A stretch of 64,000 nucleotides of DNA. Origin: Sporolactobacillus spathodeae. GTDB taxonomy: Bacteria > Bacillota > Bacilli > Bacillales > Sporolactobacillaceae. The notes beneath the pieces are model-generated. The model had not been told where the DNA came from, did not search any database, and saw only the letters and a list, made by a program, of their open reading frames with translations. The stretch lies in NCBI RefSeq assembly GCF_016908935.1, contig NZ_JAFBEV010000011.1, forward strand, positions 1 to 64,000, in the 5' to 3' direction. Shown here one piece after another: positions 18,985 to 28,476 of this stretch; the first letter of the stretch is position 1, and every line of letters starts with the position of its first letter. A program made the translations under genes and the position numbers.

Positions 18985-20694
18985 ATGAAAAAATATGACG
19001 TCGTTGTTGTGGGTGCCGGTGGTGCCGGTATGCAAGCGGCTTTGAACGCGGCAAAAGGCAGCAAGCTCAGTGTTGTTGTCTTATCGAAAATATTTCCGAC
19101 ACGTTCACATACTGGAGCGGCACAAGGTGGAATCAACGCCGCTTTGGGTTACCGGGATCGTACGGATTCAATCGAAAAACATTTCAAAGATACGGTCAAA
19201 GGCAGCGACTTTCTTGCGGACCAGGATGCGGTTCATTTTTTCTGTGAAAACATGCCGAAGATTATCTCGGAACTGGACTATATCGGCGTTCCGTTCTCAC
19301 GCGATGTGAATGGACATGTTGCGCAGCGTCCATTTGGCGGTGCATCCAGCCCGCGTACTTGCTATTCGGCGGATAAGACGGGCCATGCCATTCTCCATGC
19401 GCTCTATGAACAATGCTTGAAAAACGATGTGATTTTTCTTGATGACTGGTTCCTTCTTTCACTGTCAGTTGATAACGGCATTTTTGAAGGACTCGTCGCG
19501 ATGAATATGCGCGAGGGTAAAATTGAGGCAATCCAGGCACGCGCGGTTGTGATTGCGACTGGCGGATTTGGACGCGTTTTCTGGAGCCGGACAACAAATG
19601 CAATCAATATGACAGGTGACGGCACCGCGGCTTGTTTTAATGCGGGAATTCCGCTCAAGGATCCTGAATTTGTTCAATTTCATCCAACGGGTCTTGCCTC
19701 AACTGGTGTTTTGCTTTCCGAGGCCTGCCGCGGCGAAGGGGGTTATCTCCTCAATAAAGAGGGCGAACGCTTTATGGAACGCTATGCGCCTGGAAAGATG
19801 GAACTTGCCCCAAGAGACTTGGTCGCCCGCTCGATCGAAACGGAAATTAAGGAAGGGCGTGGCTTCGGCGAAGGGATGAAATCTTATGTTCTGATGGATC
19901 TTCGTCATCTCGGCGCGGAAAAAATAATGGAGCGTCTGCCTCATGTTCGTGAACTAGCGCTGAATTTCGAAGGCGTTGATCTGGTTAATGAGCTCGTTCC
20001 GATTCGACCGAGCTGCCACTATATGATGGGCGGCATCCACGTCACTGATTTTCAGACCTTGGCGACGCCAGTCGACGGTATTCATGCGGTTGGGGAATGT
20101 TGCAGTGTCTCGATTCACGGTGCCAATCGGCTTGGCGGCAATTCAGTCGCTGATGTGGTTCTCTTTGGTAAATTTGCCGGAATCGGTGCTCGACAAACAG
20201 CTGAACGCCGGGACTTCGCGCCAACCGGCAAGCTCGAGGAAGAACTGAAACGATGGCGGGAAGAGTTTGGGCGTATGCGTGCGAAGAAATCTGGCATCAA
20301 ATTTTTTGAAATTAGAGATAGAATGGCCGAAACGATGTGGTACAATGTAGGAATTTTCCGCACCGAAACAGAAATGGCTCAGGCTTTGAAAACGATCGAT
20401 GCAGCGATTGAGGCATATAAAGATGTTTATATCGGTGATTCATCTGAAAAATATAATATGGCTTTTATTAATTATGTTGAAGTTGGCAATTTGTTGAAAT
20501 TGGCTAAGGCAGTGGCTCTCGGCGCCTTAAATCGGAAAGAGAGCCGCGGTTCGCACGCCCGAGCGGATTATCCGAAGCGCGATGATCAACATTTCCTTGC
20601 GCATACACTCGTTTACTATGACGGGGGCAACTATCGGTTGGAGTACGCACCGGTGAAAATCACAACTTATCAACCGGAGGAACGAAAGTATTGA
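18985..20694 (+). CDS. Succinate dehydrogenase/fumarate reductase flavoprotein (SdhE-type operon)
   Basis: 569 residues from ATG at 18985 (AAGGGAGA ten bases before); a longer reading from 18919 has no ribosome site. The FAD-binding start VVVVGAGGAGMQAALNA, the covalent-FAD motif SHTGAAQGGINAALG and the active-site stretches HPTGLASTGVLLSEACRGEGG and GANRLGGNSVADVV are intact. It opens a three-gene operon with overlapping ATGA junctions. Partners with a CCG-domain subunit, as in SdhABE/8-methylmenaquinol:fumarate reductase-type complexes, suggest anaerobic fumarate reduction, but the direction cannot be read from sequence. Confidence 0.9.
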   Translation: MKKYDVVVVGAGGAGMQAALNAAKGSKLSVVVLSKIFPTRSHTGAAQGGINAALGYRDRTDSIEKHFKDTVKGSDFLADQDAVHFFCENMPKIISELDYIGVPFSRDVNGHVAQRPFGGASSPRTCYSADKTGHAILHALYEQCLKNDVIFLDDWFLLSLSVDNGIFEGLVAMNMREGKIEAIQARAVVIATGGFGRVFWSRTTNAINMTGDGTAACFNAGIPLKDPEFVQFHPTGLASTGVLLSEACRGEGGYLLNKEGERFMERYAPGKMELAPRDLVARSIETEIKEGRGFGEGMKSYVLMDLRHLGAEKIMERLPHVRELALNFEGVDLVNELVPIRPSCHYMMGGIHVTDFQTLATPVDGIHAVGECCSVSIHGANRLGGNSVADVVLFGKFAGIGARQTAERRDFAPTGKLEEELKRWREEFGRMRAKKSGIKFFEIRDRMAETMWYNVGIFRTETEMAQALKTIDAAIEAYKDVYIGDSSEKYNMAFINYVEVGNLLKLAKAVALGALNRKESRGSHARADYPKRDDQHFLAHTLVYYDGGNYRLEYAPVKITTYQPEERKY

Positions 20695-21650
20695 TGAATT
20701 CATTAACAATTAAAATCAAGCGCTATGATGGAGAAAAAACATGGTATCAAAGCTACATTCTTCCCTATGAAAAAGGCCGAACAATCCTTTGGTCACTGAC
20801 AACGATTCGTGAAACATTGGATAGTACTTTAGTTTACACTTCGGCTTGCCAACATGGGATCTGTGGAAGCTGTGCGATCAAAGTAAACGGCAAGTCATTC
20901 CTCGCCTGCCAGACGCCTTTGGATAAAGTGATTGAGACGTTTCAGACAACCGAACTCATTTATGAGCCGCTTGCCAATTTCACGGTGATCCGTGATTTGG
21001 CTGTCGCCTGGGAACCGAAAATGGCAAAAATGAAGAAAATCAAGCCGTGGCTGATCCCGACTGAAGAAGGATCGGAGGAAAAAGGATTTCTTCAAAGTAA
21101 TGAAGATTTTCACAAAATCGCTTCATCGACGGATTGTATTCTTTGCGGGATCTGCGCTTCCGAATGTAACCAGCTGCATGTCAATGAAAGTAATTTTCTC
21201 GAACCCTTTATTTGGAACCGTGCTTACCGCTATGCAGTTGATTCGCGAGATAAATCGCCCGAAGCACATGTCGGCCCTGCCTATGAAAATGAATTGTGGA
21301 AATGTTTGCATTGCATGGCCTGTGTCACCAATTGTCCGAAACATATTGATCTTACCGAAGAAATTTCGTCACTCCGCAAGATGTCGATACGTATGGGCGA
21401 AACAAAAAATCAAGGCGCAAGACACGCGTTTGCCTTTTTCAATGATGTGAAGAATAATGGCCATCTGAATGAAATGATGCTACCGATAAAAACAGACGGC
21501 GTCATCAAAACAGCAGCGACTAAACTGCCGTTTGCCCTACGCATGATCAAAACCGGGAAGATCAATCCTTTGGAACGCCCAAAAAAGGTCGATGGCATTG
21601 AAGGCGTACAGAAGATCTATGACTATGCCGAGGAGGTTGAAAACAAATGA
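20694..21650 (+). CDS. Iron-sulfur subunit of SdhE-type succinate/fumarate oxidoreductase
   Basis: 318 residues, longer than the usual 240-260 for SdhB. N-terminal plant-type [2Fe-2S] domain with [21 protein letters not shown]; then two ferredoxin motifs, [11 protein letters not shown] and [14 protein letters not shown]. Both are CxxCxxCxxxC, unlike the CxxxxxCxxxCP seen in the second motif of the classical SdhB at 25730. The start overlaps the flavoprotein stop by one base (GGAGG upstream), so translation is coupled. It passes electrons between FAD and the E subunit. Confidence 0.9.
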   Translation: MNSLTIKIKRYDGEKTWYQSYILPYEKGRTILWSLTTIRETLDSTLVYTSACQHGICGSCAIKVNGKSFLACQTPLDKVIETFQTTELIYEPLANFTVIRDLAVAWEPKMAKMKKIKPWLIPTEEGSEEKGFLQSNEDFHKIASSTDCILCGICASECNQLHVNESNFLEPFIWNRAYRYAVDSRDKSPEAHVGPAYENELWKCLHCMACVTNCPKHIDLTEEISSLRKMSIRMGETKNQGARHAFAFFNDVKNNGHLNEMMLPIKTDGVIKTAATKLPFALRMIKTGKINPLERPKKVDGIEGVQKIYDYAEEVENK

Positions 21651-22537
21651 CAACATTCAGATACGGTTTCTTCCCGGGCTGTACGCTTGAATCCGCAGAA
21701 AAAGAATTAAAAATGTCGACGCTGAAGGTTGCCGAGGCGCTCGAAATTGAATTAATTGAATTAAAAGGCTGGACATGTTGTGGTGCCAGTCACATTCAAG
21801 ATATTGATGAATTGGTCGGGACGTCGATCAATGCCCGTAATATCGCTTTAGGTGAGGCCCTGCATGTCGACAAGATTATTACGGTCTGCAACACCTGCAC
21901 GCTCATGCTCCGCCAATCAAAGAAGAAGCTCGATGAACGGAAAGAACTGAGAGATAAAGTCAACGAAGGATTGAGTCGGGCTAATCTTAAATATAAAGGG
22001 ACAACAGAGGTGACCCATCTGCTTTGGGCGCTGATTGAAGATTACGGCTTGGAGAATCTGAAAAAGAAAGTTGTTCGACCATTGACCGGGCTTAAAGTAG
22101 CCAATTTCTATGGCTGCCATATTCTCATGCCGCCGAAGATTATGGGCTTTGAAAATCCGGCGAATCCGCAATCGATGGAAATGATTGTCGATGTGCTCGG
22201 CGCGGAAAATGTACCGTTCTCCCAGCGTCTGGCCTGTTGTGGTTTTCACGCGGTTTTCCCGGCCGAAAAAGAAGTCAATCGCCTGACACAGATGAACTGC
22301 TTGTCGCCGAAAGAGGCAGGTGCAGACTGTCTCGTTACACCATGTCCGCTCTGTCAGATGCAATTGGACGCTTATCAACCCGGTGCACAGAAAGGCTTTG
22401 ATAAGGACATTCAGATCCCGGTGCTTCACCTGCCGCAGCTGATTGGCCTTGCCTTGGGGATTTCCCCGAAAGAGTTGGGCATTAAGCGGCATATTGTCGA
22501 CGCATTGCCGATGCTTCGGGCGCGTGCGCTTGTTTAA
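21647..22537 (+). CDS. CCG-domain (HdrB/SdhE-like) subunit
   Basis: 296 residues with two CCG domains: FFPGCTLE...WTCCGASH...CNTCTLML and NFYGCHIL...LACCGFH...CPLCQMQ. Each follows the Cys-x(n)-CC-x(n)-CxxC pattern that holds noncubane [4Fe-4S] clusters in heterodisulfide reductase HdrB and in SdhE/MfrE. It has no long membrane span, so the complex would bind the membrane or quinone in a way other than SdhC. The start overlaps the previous stop (ATGA) with GAGGTTG upstream. Last gene of the operon. Confidence 0.9.
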   Translation: MTTFRYGFFPGCTLESAEKELKMSTLKVAEALEIELIELKGWTCCGASHIQDIDELVGTSINARNIALGEALHVDKIITVCNTCTLMLRQSKKKLDERKELRDKVNEGLSRANLKYKGTTEVTHLLWALIEDYGLENLKKKVVRPLTGLKVANFYGCHILMPPKIMGFENPANPQSMEMIVDVLGAENVPFSQRLACCGFHAVFPAEKEVNRLTQMNCLSPKEAGADCLVTPCPLCQMQLDAYQPGAQKGFDKDIQIPVLHLPQLIGLALGISPKELGIKRHIVDALPMLRARALV

Positions 22538-22561
22538 AGAGATAAGAAAGCATTAGAGGGC

Positions 22562-22652
22562 GTATAAAGATTTTTGCACAAAAATGCAGCGAGCAACCGA
22601 AGCGCAATTGTTGAAAAAGGACTTGGCTATGCCAAGTTTTTCTGATAGAAGT
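22562..22652. repeat. Internally deleted structured repeat
   Basis: The left flank AAAATGCAGC joins directly to GAGCAACCGAAGCGCAATTG, losing about 85 bp of core. The tail hairpin ACTTGGC-TAT-GCCAAGT plus TTTTTC is intact, so the remnant can still act as a terminator for the SdhE-type operon. Confidence 0.7.
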
Positions 22653-22782
22653 GCTATGAGCCATCACAGACAATCTTAATAGAATTATAGCCGGATAGTT
22701 CCTATAATAAGGGACTGTCGGCTTTTTATAGATATTTTTTTTGCGAAAAAAGAGTAGGACCGGAAACAACAGAGTAGCACAG

Positions 22783-23040
22783 TGCCGCACCCGCGGCAAG
22801 CGAGCAGCCGTAGCGCAATTGTCGTAAAAAAGACCCGATTACGCCAAGTTTTTCTCAAAAGATAAGAATGTAGATTTAGCACAAAAAATGGAGCAAAGGC
22901 GCGAGACGCCTGCGGGAACAGCGAGCCAAGTGAGACCCCGCAGATTCTCGCTTGATTGAGGAGGCTCACGGATCGCCCGCGGCAAGCGAGCAGCCGTAGC
23001 GCAATTGTCGTAAAAAAGACCTGGTTACGCCAAGTTTTTC
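22783..23040. repeat. Structured repeats: right-end fragment then full copy
   Basis: 22783-22854 is a right end with tail. A full copy with GCGA/TCGC and GTGAG/CTCAC stems occupies 22889-23040. The two tails are nearly identical (AGCAGCCGTAGCGCAATTG), which suggests local duplication or gene conversion. Confidence 0.8.
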
Positions 23041-23126
23041 CCATGGGAGACTTGACCGATCAGCGCCTCAAAACTCAAAAAATTCTAGTGGACATCATTA
23101 AATTTGGAAATTGGTGAGTAAAAACA

Positions 23127-23155
23127 TTGCACACATTGTTTTGGAAACTTATAAT
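23127..23155 (+). promoter_or_regulatory. sdhCAB promoter
   Basis: TTGCAC (23127-23132), 17-bp spacer, TATAAT (23150-23155), about 170 bp before sdhC, leaving a long A/T-rich leader. Confidence 0.7.
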
Positions 23156-23285
23156 TTATTTGTTATTAGTTGAAGAATTAACATCTATCAAAATATTTAG
23201 AGAAGTATTAAGGCGGTCCGTGTGCTTCTGCCAACAAGATATTTACGAAACTTTTAATTCGTATATTTATTTTTTTAAAATAAAT

Positions 23286-23299
23286 ATAAAGCGTTTACA
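23286..23299 (+). promoter_or_regulatory. cre-like site in the sdhC leader
   Basis: ATAAAGCGTTTACA matches 12 of 14 positions of the CcpA site TGWAANCGNTNWCA. It lies downstream of the promoter, so CcpA would act as a roadblock. The match is suggestive only. Confidence 0.4.
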
Positions 23300-23323
23300 A
23301 ATATTTGAAGGGGGAGAAGCAAC

Positions 23324-23929
23324 ATGGCTGCTCGAGACTATGTCTCTCATCGCTTGCATTCTCTTATAGGAGTTATTCCGGTCGGCCTGTTCCTGGTTGT
23401 TCATTTAACCGTCAACTTTCAGGCGACAAAGGGAGCGGGTGCGTTTAATCAGGCTGCAGCATTTATGGAACATCTTCCATACCTGCTTTTTTTGGAAGTT
23501 TTTCTGATTTATCTGCCGCTCTTGTTTCACGCGGTGTTTGGGGTCTACTTGGCCTTTACGTCGACGTATACCGTTAATCAATACGGCTTTCTGAGAAACT
23601 GGTACTACGCGATTCAGCGATTCACTGGGTTATTCCTCGTCATCTTTCTGGCCTGGCATATTTGGGAAACGCGCATCGCGATGGCGCTCGGTACACCGTT
23701 GAACTATGATTTGATGGCAACTATCTTAAGCAATCATGCTCTTTTTATCTTCTATGTTATTGGCGTATTATCGGCCGTCTTCCATTTCTCCAATGGTGTC
23801 TGGGCATTCTGTGTGCACTGGGGCATTCTCGTCTCGCCTAAGTCACAGAAAATCGGTACTTATGCCGTTTTGATTCTTTTCCTGCTTTTGGGCTTCGTTG
23901 GCATCCGCGCGCTGTTTGCGTTCGTCTGA
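23324..23929 (+). CDS. sdhC: Succinate dehydrogenase cytochrome b558 subunit
   Basis: 201 residues (B. subtilis SdhC 202) with five membrane helices. Di-heme membrane anchor that binds menaquinone. Candidate heme-ligand His occur in SHRLHSL, FLVVHLTVN, LLFHAVFG and FLAWHIWE. GGGGGAGAAG precedes ATG. First gene of sdhCAB; unlike the SdhE-type operon upstream, this is a canonical type-B succinate:menaquinone reductase. Confidence 0.95.
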   Translation: MAARDYVSHRLHSLIGVIPVGLFLVVHLTVNFQATKGAGAFNQAAAFMEHLPYLLFLEVFLIYLPLLFHAVFGVYLAFTSTYTVNQYGFLRNWYYAIQRFTGLFLVIFLAWHIWETRIAMALGTPLNYDLMATILSNHALFIFYVIGVLSAVFHFSNGVWAFCVHWGILVSPKSQKIGTYAVLILFLLLGFVGIRALFAFV

Positions 23930-23963
23930 ACGAGTCTATTAATCTACGAAGGAGTGAGCCCAA

Positions 23964-25715
23964 ATGAGTAAAGGTAAAATTATAATTGTCGGCGGCGGGC
24001 TTGGTGGATTGATGTCTGCTGTCAAAGCGACCGAAGCCGCCGTTGAAGTTGAATTATTCTCAGTCGTTCCAGTGAAACGCTCCCATTCTGTTTGCGCGCA
24101 AGGCGGAATCAACGGCGCAGTGAATACCAAAGGAGAGGGCGATTCGCCATGGGAACATTTTGATGATACGGTTTACGGCGGCGACTTTCTCGCCAATCAA
24201 CCGCCGGTCAAGGCGATGTGCGAAGCAGCTCCAGGAATTATCCATTTGCTTGATCGGATGGGCGTCATGTTCAATCGAACGCCAGAAGGTTTGCTCGATT
24301 TCAGACGATTTGGTGGAACCAAATACCACCGCACGGCCTATGCCGGCGCGACAACCGGTCAGCAGCTGCTCTATGCATTGGACGAGCAGGTTCGGCGAAT
24401 GGAAGTTAAGGGCCTAGTGCACAAACATGAATATGTCGAGTTTTTGTCAGCTGTCGTTGATGACGATCAGGTTTGTCATGGTATCGTTGTTCAAGATATG
24501 AAAACGATGGAAATTTCTGTGTATCGCGCTGACGCAGTGATCATGGCAACCGGCGGACTCGGCATGGTTTTCGGAAAATCAACAAACTCAATGATTAATA
24601 CTGGGACGGCAGCTTCCGCATTGTACCAACAGGGCGCTTACTTCGCAAATGGTGAATTTATTCAGATTCACCCGACTGCGATTCCCGGTGATGACAAACT
24701 CCGGCTCATGAGCGAATCGGCGCGTGGTGAAGGCGGTCGTATGTGGACGTATAAGGACGGCAAGCCATGGTATTTTCTTGAAGAAATGTATCCGGCTTAC
24801 GGCAACCTCGTGCCCCGCGATGTCGCAACGCGCGCGATCTTCGACGTTTGCATTAACCAGCATCTCGGTATTAACGGTGAAAATATGGTTTACCTTGATC
24901 TCTCACATAAAGATCCGCATGAACTAGATGTTAAACTCGGCGGAATCATTGATATCTATGAAAAATTTGTCGGCGATGATCCACATAAGGTGCCGATGAA
25001 AGTATTCCCGGCCGTTCACTATTCAATGGGCGGTCTCTGGGTCGATTACAATCAAATGACGAATATCAAAGGGCTGTTTGCTTGCGGCGAATGCGAGTAT
25101 CAATACCATGGGGCAAACCGGCTTGGTGCTAATTCGTTGCTGTCTGCATTGTATGGTGGTATGGTCGCTGGCCCAAACGCAGTGCACTATGTATCTGGAT
25201 TGACGATTGACAGCGAAGCGCTCCCGGATAAAATCTTCGATAACGCATTGAAAAGCGAGAAAAAGAAGTTTCAAGGCCTGATGTCGATGGACGGGACAGA
25301 AAATGCTTATATGCTGCATCAGGAACTGGGCGAATGGATGACAAAATACGTAACCGTTGTCCGTGAGAACAAGACTTTATTGCAAACAGATGAACATCTG
25401 CAAGAATTAATGGAGAGATATAAGCATATCAACATTGAAGATACGTCAAAATGGAGCAATTCCGGTGCCTCGTTTACGCGTCAATTATGGAATATGATGC
25501 AGCTTGCTCGGGTGATTACACTTGGCGCGTATCACCGTAACGAAAGCCGCGGTGCGCATTACAAACCGGAATTTCCGGAACGTGATGATGAGAATTTCCT
25601 GAAGACAACCAAGGCGAAATTCAACGCAGCAAATCTGGGACCTGATTTTGAGTATGAACCTGTGGATTTCTCACTGATTAAGCCGCGCAAACGCGACTAC
25701 ACACACGATAAATAA
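23964..25715 (+). CDS. sdhA: Succinate dehydrogenase flavoprotein subunit
   Basis: 583 residues (B. subtilis 586). Dinucleotide fold IIVGGGLGGLMSAVKA, covalent FAD site SHSVCAQGGINGAVN, substrate region HPTAIPGDDKLRLMSESARGEGG, and GANRLGANSLLSALYGG. Oxidises succinate to fumarate in the TCA cycle. AAGGAG is 10 bases upstream of ATG. It is only distantly similar to the flavoprotein at 18985, so the two systems are not a recent duplication. Confidence 0.96.
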   Translation: MSKGKIIIVGGGLGGLMSAVKATEAAVEVELFSVVPVKRSHSVCAQGGINGAVNTKGEGDSPWEHFDDTVYGGDFLANQPPVKAMCEAAPGIIHLLDRMGVMFNRTPEGLLDFRRFGGTKYHRTAYAGATTGQQLLYALDEQVRRMEVKGLVHKHEYVEFLSAVVDDDQVCHGIVVQDMKTMEISVYRADAVIMATGGLGMVFGKSTNSMINTGTAASALYQQGAYFANGEFIQIHPTAIPGDDKLRLMSESARGEGGRMWTYKDGKPWYFLEEMYPAYGNLVPRDVATRAIFDVCINQHLGINGENMVYLDLSHKDPHELDVKLGGIIDIYEKFVGDDPHKVPMKVFPAVHYSMGGLWVDYNQMTNIKGLFACGECEYQYHGANRLGANSLLSALYGGMVAGPNAVHYVSGLTIDSEALPDKIFDNALKSEKKKFQGLMSMDGTENAYMLHQELGEWMTKYVTVVRENKTLLQTDEHLQELMERYKHINIEDTSKWSNSGASFTRQLWNMMQLARVITLGAYHRNESRGAHYKPEFPERDDENFLKTTKAKFNAANLGPDFEYEPVDFSLIKPRKRDYTHDK

Positions 25716-25729
25716 GGGGGGCAGCAAAA

Positions 25730-26497
25730 ATGAGTGAAGCGACAAGCAAAACCATTCGGCTGATCATTACGCGTCAGGAGGGCCCCAAATCAGCGCCTTA
25801 TGAGGAATCGTTTGATGTGCCCTATCGACCGAATATGAATGTCATCTCCGCATTAATGGCAATTCGGCGCCATCCGGTCACGAGCAAGGGTGAACAGACA
25901 TCGGCGCCTCAGTGGGAAATGAACTGTCTCGAAGAAGTCTGCGGGGCCTGCTCGATGGTGATAAACGGCCGGCCGCGCCAAGCATGCACTGCGCTGATTG
26001 ATAAGCTCGATCAGCCAATTCATTTGAAACCGATGCGCACCTTTCCAGTTGTTCGTGATCTCGTTGTTGATCGGAGCCGGATGTTTGACGCTTTAAAAAA
26101 GGTCAAGGCTTGGATTCCAATTGATGGGACCTACGATCTTGGACCAGGACCACGTATGGCTGAAAACAAGCGCCAGTGGGCTTATGAATTATCGAAATGC
26201 ATGACCTGCGGCTGCTGTCTGGAAGCTTGCCCGAACGTCAACAGTAAATCAGATTTCATGGGACCCGCGCCACTATCACAGGTGCGTCTGTTTAATGCGC
26301 ACCCAACTGGAGCAATGAACAAGGCCGAACGTCTACATGCGATCATGGGTTCCGGCGGCCTCGCCAGCTGCGGTAATTCGCAGAACTGCGTTGAAGTCTG
26401 CCCGAAAGGCATTCCGCTGACAACATCGATTGCCGCTCTGAACCGTGAGACGGTTGTCCAGGGATTCAGGGACTTCTTCGGCAGTGATTATATCTAA
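25730..26497 (+). CDS. sdhB: Succinate dehydrogenase iron-sulfur subunit
   Basis: 255 residues, typical. [2Fe-2S] ligands in CLEEVCGACSMVINGRPRQAC, [4Fe-4S] in CMTCGCCLEACP, and [3Fe-4S] in CGNSQNCVEVCPKG. GGGGGG upstream of ATG, 14 bp after sdhA. Completes the sdhCAB operon; gerE follows, as in B. subtilis. Confidence 0.96.
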   Translation: MSEATSKTIRLIITRQEGPKSAPYEESFDVPYRPNMNVISALMAIRRHPVTSKGEQTSAPQWEMNCLEEVCGACSMVINGRPRQACTALIDKLDQPIHLKPMRTFPVVRDLVVDRSRMFDALKKVKAWIPIDGTYDLGPGPRMAENKRQWAYELSKCMTCGCCLEACPNVNSKSDFMGPAPLSQVRLFNAHPTGAMNKAERLHAIMGSGGLASCGNSQNCVEVCPKGIPLTTSIAALNRETVVQGFRDFFGSDYI

Positions 26498-26528
26498 TAA
26501 AAGCTTGAAAAGGGCGCGAAAAGCAGTT

Positions 26529-26557
26529 CACGCATCGTACCATTTTTTCATAAACTA
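26529..26557 (+). promoter_or_regulatory. Candidate sigma-K promoter of gerE
   Basis: CATAAACTA (26549-26557) fits the sigma-K -10 consensus CATANNNTA, with an AC at 26530-26531 and 17 bp between. gerE is sigma-K dependent in B. subtilis. The -35 of this sigma is poorly conserved, so support is moderate. Confidence 0.5.
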
Positions 26558-26609
26558 TAGCGACTAAAAGCCTTCCCCGCCCGCTCGTCTGCTGAGCAAG
26601 GAGGGGGAA

Positions 26610-26837
26610 TTGTTGAAGGAAGACTACCATCGTCCAAAACCATTGCTGACGAAGAGGGAACGGGAAGTTTTCGAATTGCTACTGCAAGACAAGACAACCC
26701 GAGACATAGCAAAAGAACTCTTCATTAGTGAAAAGACTGTTCGCAACCATATCTCAAATACCATGCAAAAGCTTGGTGTGAAAGGACGCTCCCAGGCGGT
26801 TGTCGAACTGCTCAGGCTCGGAGAACTGAAATTATAG
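26610..26837 (+). CDS. gerE: Spore germination/late sporulation regulator GerE
   Basis: LuxR/FixJ-type DNA-binding protein of 74-75 residues that acts in the mother cell on spore coat genes. Almost the entire protein is the helix-turn-helix: LLTKREREVFELLLQDKTTR and ELFISEKTVRNHISNTMQKL. TTG starts at 26610 or 26613 follow AAGGAGGGGG; 26613 gives the B. subtilis length. Transcribed after sdhB, with a sigma-K-like promoter and its own terminator. Presence of this gene marks the organism as a spore former. Confidence 0.96.
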   Translation: MLKEDYHRPKPLLTKREREVFELLLQDKTTRDIAKELFISEKTVRNHISNTMQKLGVKGRSQAVVELLRLGELKL

Positions 26838-26840
26838 CAC

Positions 26841-26874
26841 CAGCCGGTCCCCTAAAAAGGGCCGGCTGTTGTTT
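26841..26874 (+). terminator. gerE terminator
   Basis: CAGCCGG-t-CCC pairs with GGG-CCGGCTG around CTAAAAA, followed by TTGTTTT. Confidence 0.85.
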
Positions 26875-26944
26875 TAGATCAGAAATTATAAAACGAGACA
26901 TATTGGGAGAGAAACGCCAATTGTCAATCTACGCTCAGGCACAG

Positions 26945-27109
26945 TCAGTTTGTCAGAATATAGTCAGGTAGATACTCGGGACGAATCACCGATCCATCCG
27001 AAACATTAAAGGCGTAGGACAGGGCGTTGAATAACTCCTGAATATTGCCAGGCCAATCGTATGTGCGGATGATCTCCTGGATAGGAGCAGCGAGCTCTTT
27101 CACATTGTG
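26945..27109 (-). pseudogene. Remnant of a sigma-54-dependent transcription activator
   Basis: An open stretch of about 54 codons on the minus strand has no start and is bounded by stops. It encodes the end of an AAA+ sigma-54 interaction domain: DWPGNIQELFNALSYA followed by VIRPEYLPDYILTN. The central Walker and GAFTGA parts and the C-terminal Fis-type helix-turn-helix are absent. It is divergent from dpaL-ygeY, whose homologues are often paired with such activators, so it is probably a decayed local regulator. Confidence 0.75.
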
Positions 27110-27272
27110 TCAAATAATCTTACACGAAACGCGATCAAATCTGATAGAAATGGTAAATTGATACTAGATTTAACGAATCGTCCAAGCTATGGTCTAAATA
27201 GATGAACAAGCGCTTCCTTTAATAATGCGCAGAGTTTGATCTGGCAGACTTGCATGGGAGAGGGGATGAACG

Positions 27273-28475
27273 ATGGACAATTTACGGATGGAAAAGAACA
27301 AAAGGTTTCGGGAACAAGTGGATGCAGGGGATTTGATGAACTTTCAAGAAAGCGTGATTCAAAGGGTGCTTACTTTTCAAAAGTCCCATGCGAATTATCA
27401 GGAGACACCTCTTGTTTTACTCAAAGAATTGGCTAAGCAGTTGAAACTTTCCAAACTTCTGGTCAAGGATGAATCGTATCGCTTTGGATTGAACGCCTTT
27501 AAAGTAATGGGTGGTATTTACGCAGTTGCCTGTTGCCTGGCGGAACAACTCGGTCGTTCCCTCGACGCGCTGACATTTAAGGATCTAAAAGCGGAAGTGG
27601 AAGAAAAAAAACTGACCGGCATGACTTTTATTTCGGCAACCGACGGCAATCATGGCCGCGGCGTGGCCTGGGTCACCCGACAGTTTGGAATGAACTGTAT
27701 CATTCGCATGCCAAAAGGTTCATCACTCGAACGTCTTAAAGCGATTCGAGCGGAAGGAGCAGACGCGGAAATCACGAACGTGAATTATGATGATACCGTT
27801 CGTATTTGCTCGCGGATGGCGATTGAAAATAACTATGTGATGATTCAGGATACGGCGTGGCCAAGTTACGAGAAGATTCCGCTCTGGATCATGCAAGGTT
27901 ACGCGGGAATTGCTAAGGAGATTGCCGGTGTGCTTGATGCGCCACCAACCCATATTTTTCTTCAGGCGGGCGTCGGATCGTACGCAGGTGGGATCGCTGC
28001 GTATTTTTTGCGCCGCTATATCGATAACCCGCCCAAAATAATCATTGTCGAACCGAATCAAGCGGATTGTTATTTTCGCTCTTTTGCCCGTGAAGACGGC
28101 GCCATGGAAACGGTCAGTGGCGATATGGCGACATTTATGGCTGGGCTGGCTTGTGGCGAACCGAATACGTACGCTTTTCATTTGTTAAGTCGCTATGCGT
28201 CTGGAGCTGTTTCTTGTTCCGATGCGGTGACTGCGCTCGGCATGAGAATCCTCGGTAATCCATTAAAAGGTGATAGCCGGATCATCTCTGGCGAATCCGG
28301 TGCAGTTACAACAGGCGCGCTTTATCTGCTTTGTAGCAACGACGATTATCGGAAACAGTTTGGGTTGGGCGAGGAATCTGTCGTGCTTCTTATCAGTACA
28401 GAAGGCGATACAGACCAGGCATCTTACCGGGAAATCGTTTGGGAAGGTCAGCATCCATTGAAAAGGAGGGATTGA
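27273..28475 (+). CDS. dpaL: Diaminopropionate ammonia-lyase
   Basis: PLP enzyme (YgeX family) that splits 2,3-diaminopropionate to pyruvate and ammonia. 400 residues, the family length. The PLP lysine lies in RFGLNAFKVMGG; the phosphate-binding and active region SATDGNHGRGVAWVTRQFG and the glycine-rich QAGVGSYAGG are typical. GAGAGGGG precedes ATG by 8 bases. ygeY follows one base after the stop, as in the E. coli ygeXY region, so the pair forms a catabolic operon. Confidence 0.92.
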   Translation: MDNLRMEKNKRFREQVDAGDLMNFQESVIQRVLTFQKSHANYQETPLVLLKELAKQLKLSKLLVKDESYRFGLNAFKVMGGIYAVACCLAEQLGRSLDALTFKDLKAEVEEKKLTGMTFISATDGNHGRGVAWVTRQFGMNCIIRMPKGSSLERLKAIRAEGADAEITNVNYDDTVRICSRMAIENNYVMIQDTAWPSYEKIPLWIMQGYAGIAKEIAGVLDAPPTHIFLQAGVGSYAGGIAAYFLRRYIDNPPKIIIVEPNQADCYFRSFAREDGAMETVSGDMATFMAGLACGEPNTYAFHLLSRYASGAVSCSDAVTALGMRILGNPLKGDSRIISGESGAVTTGALYLLCSNDDYRKQFGLGEESVVLLISTEGDTDQASYREIVWEGQHPLKRRD

Positions 28476-28476
28476 C

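Noticed and set aside
27242-27254. TGGCAGACTTGCA before dpaL as a sigma-54 promoter
   Set aside because: The GG and GC elements are 7 bases apart instead of 10, and the site lies only about 20 bp before the start codon.
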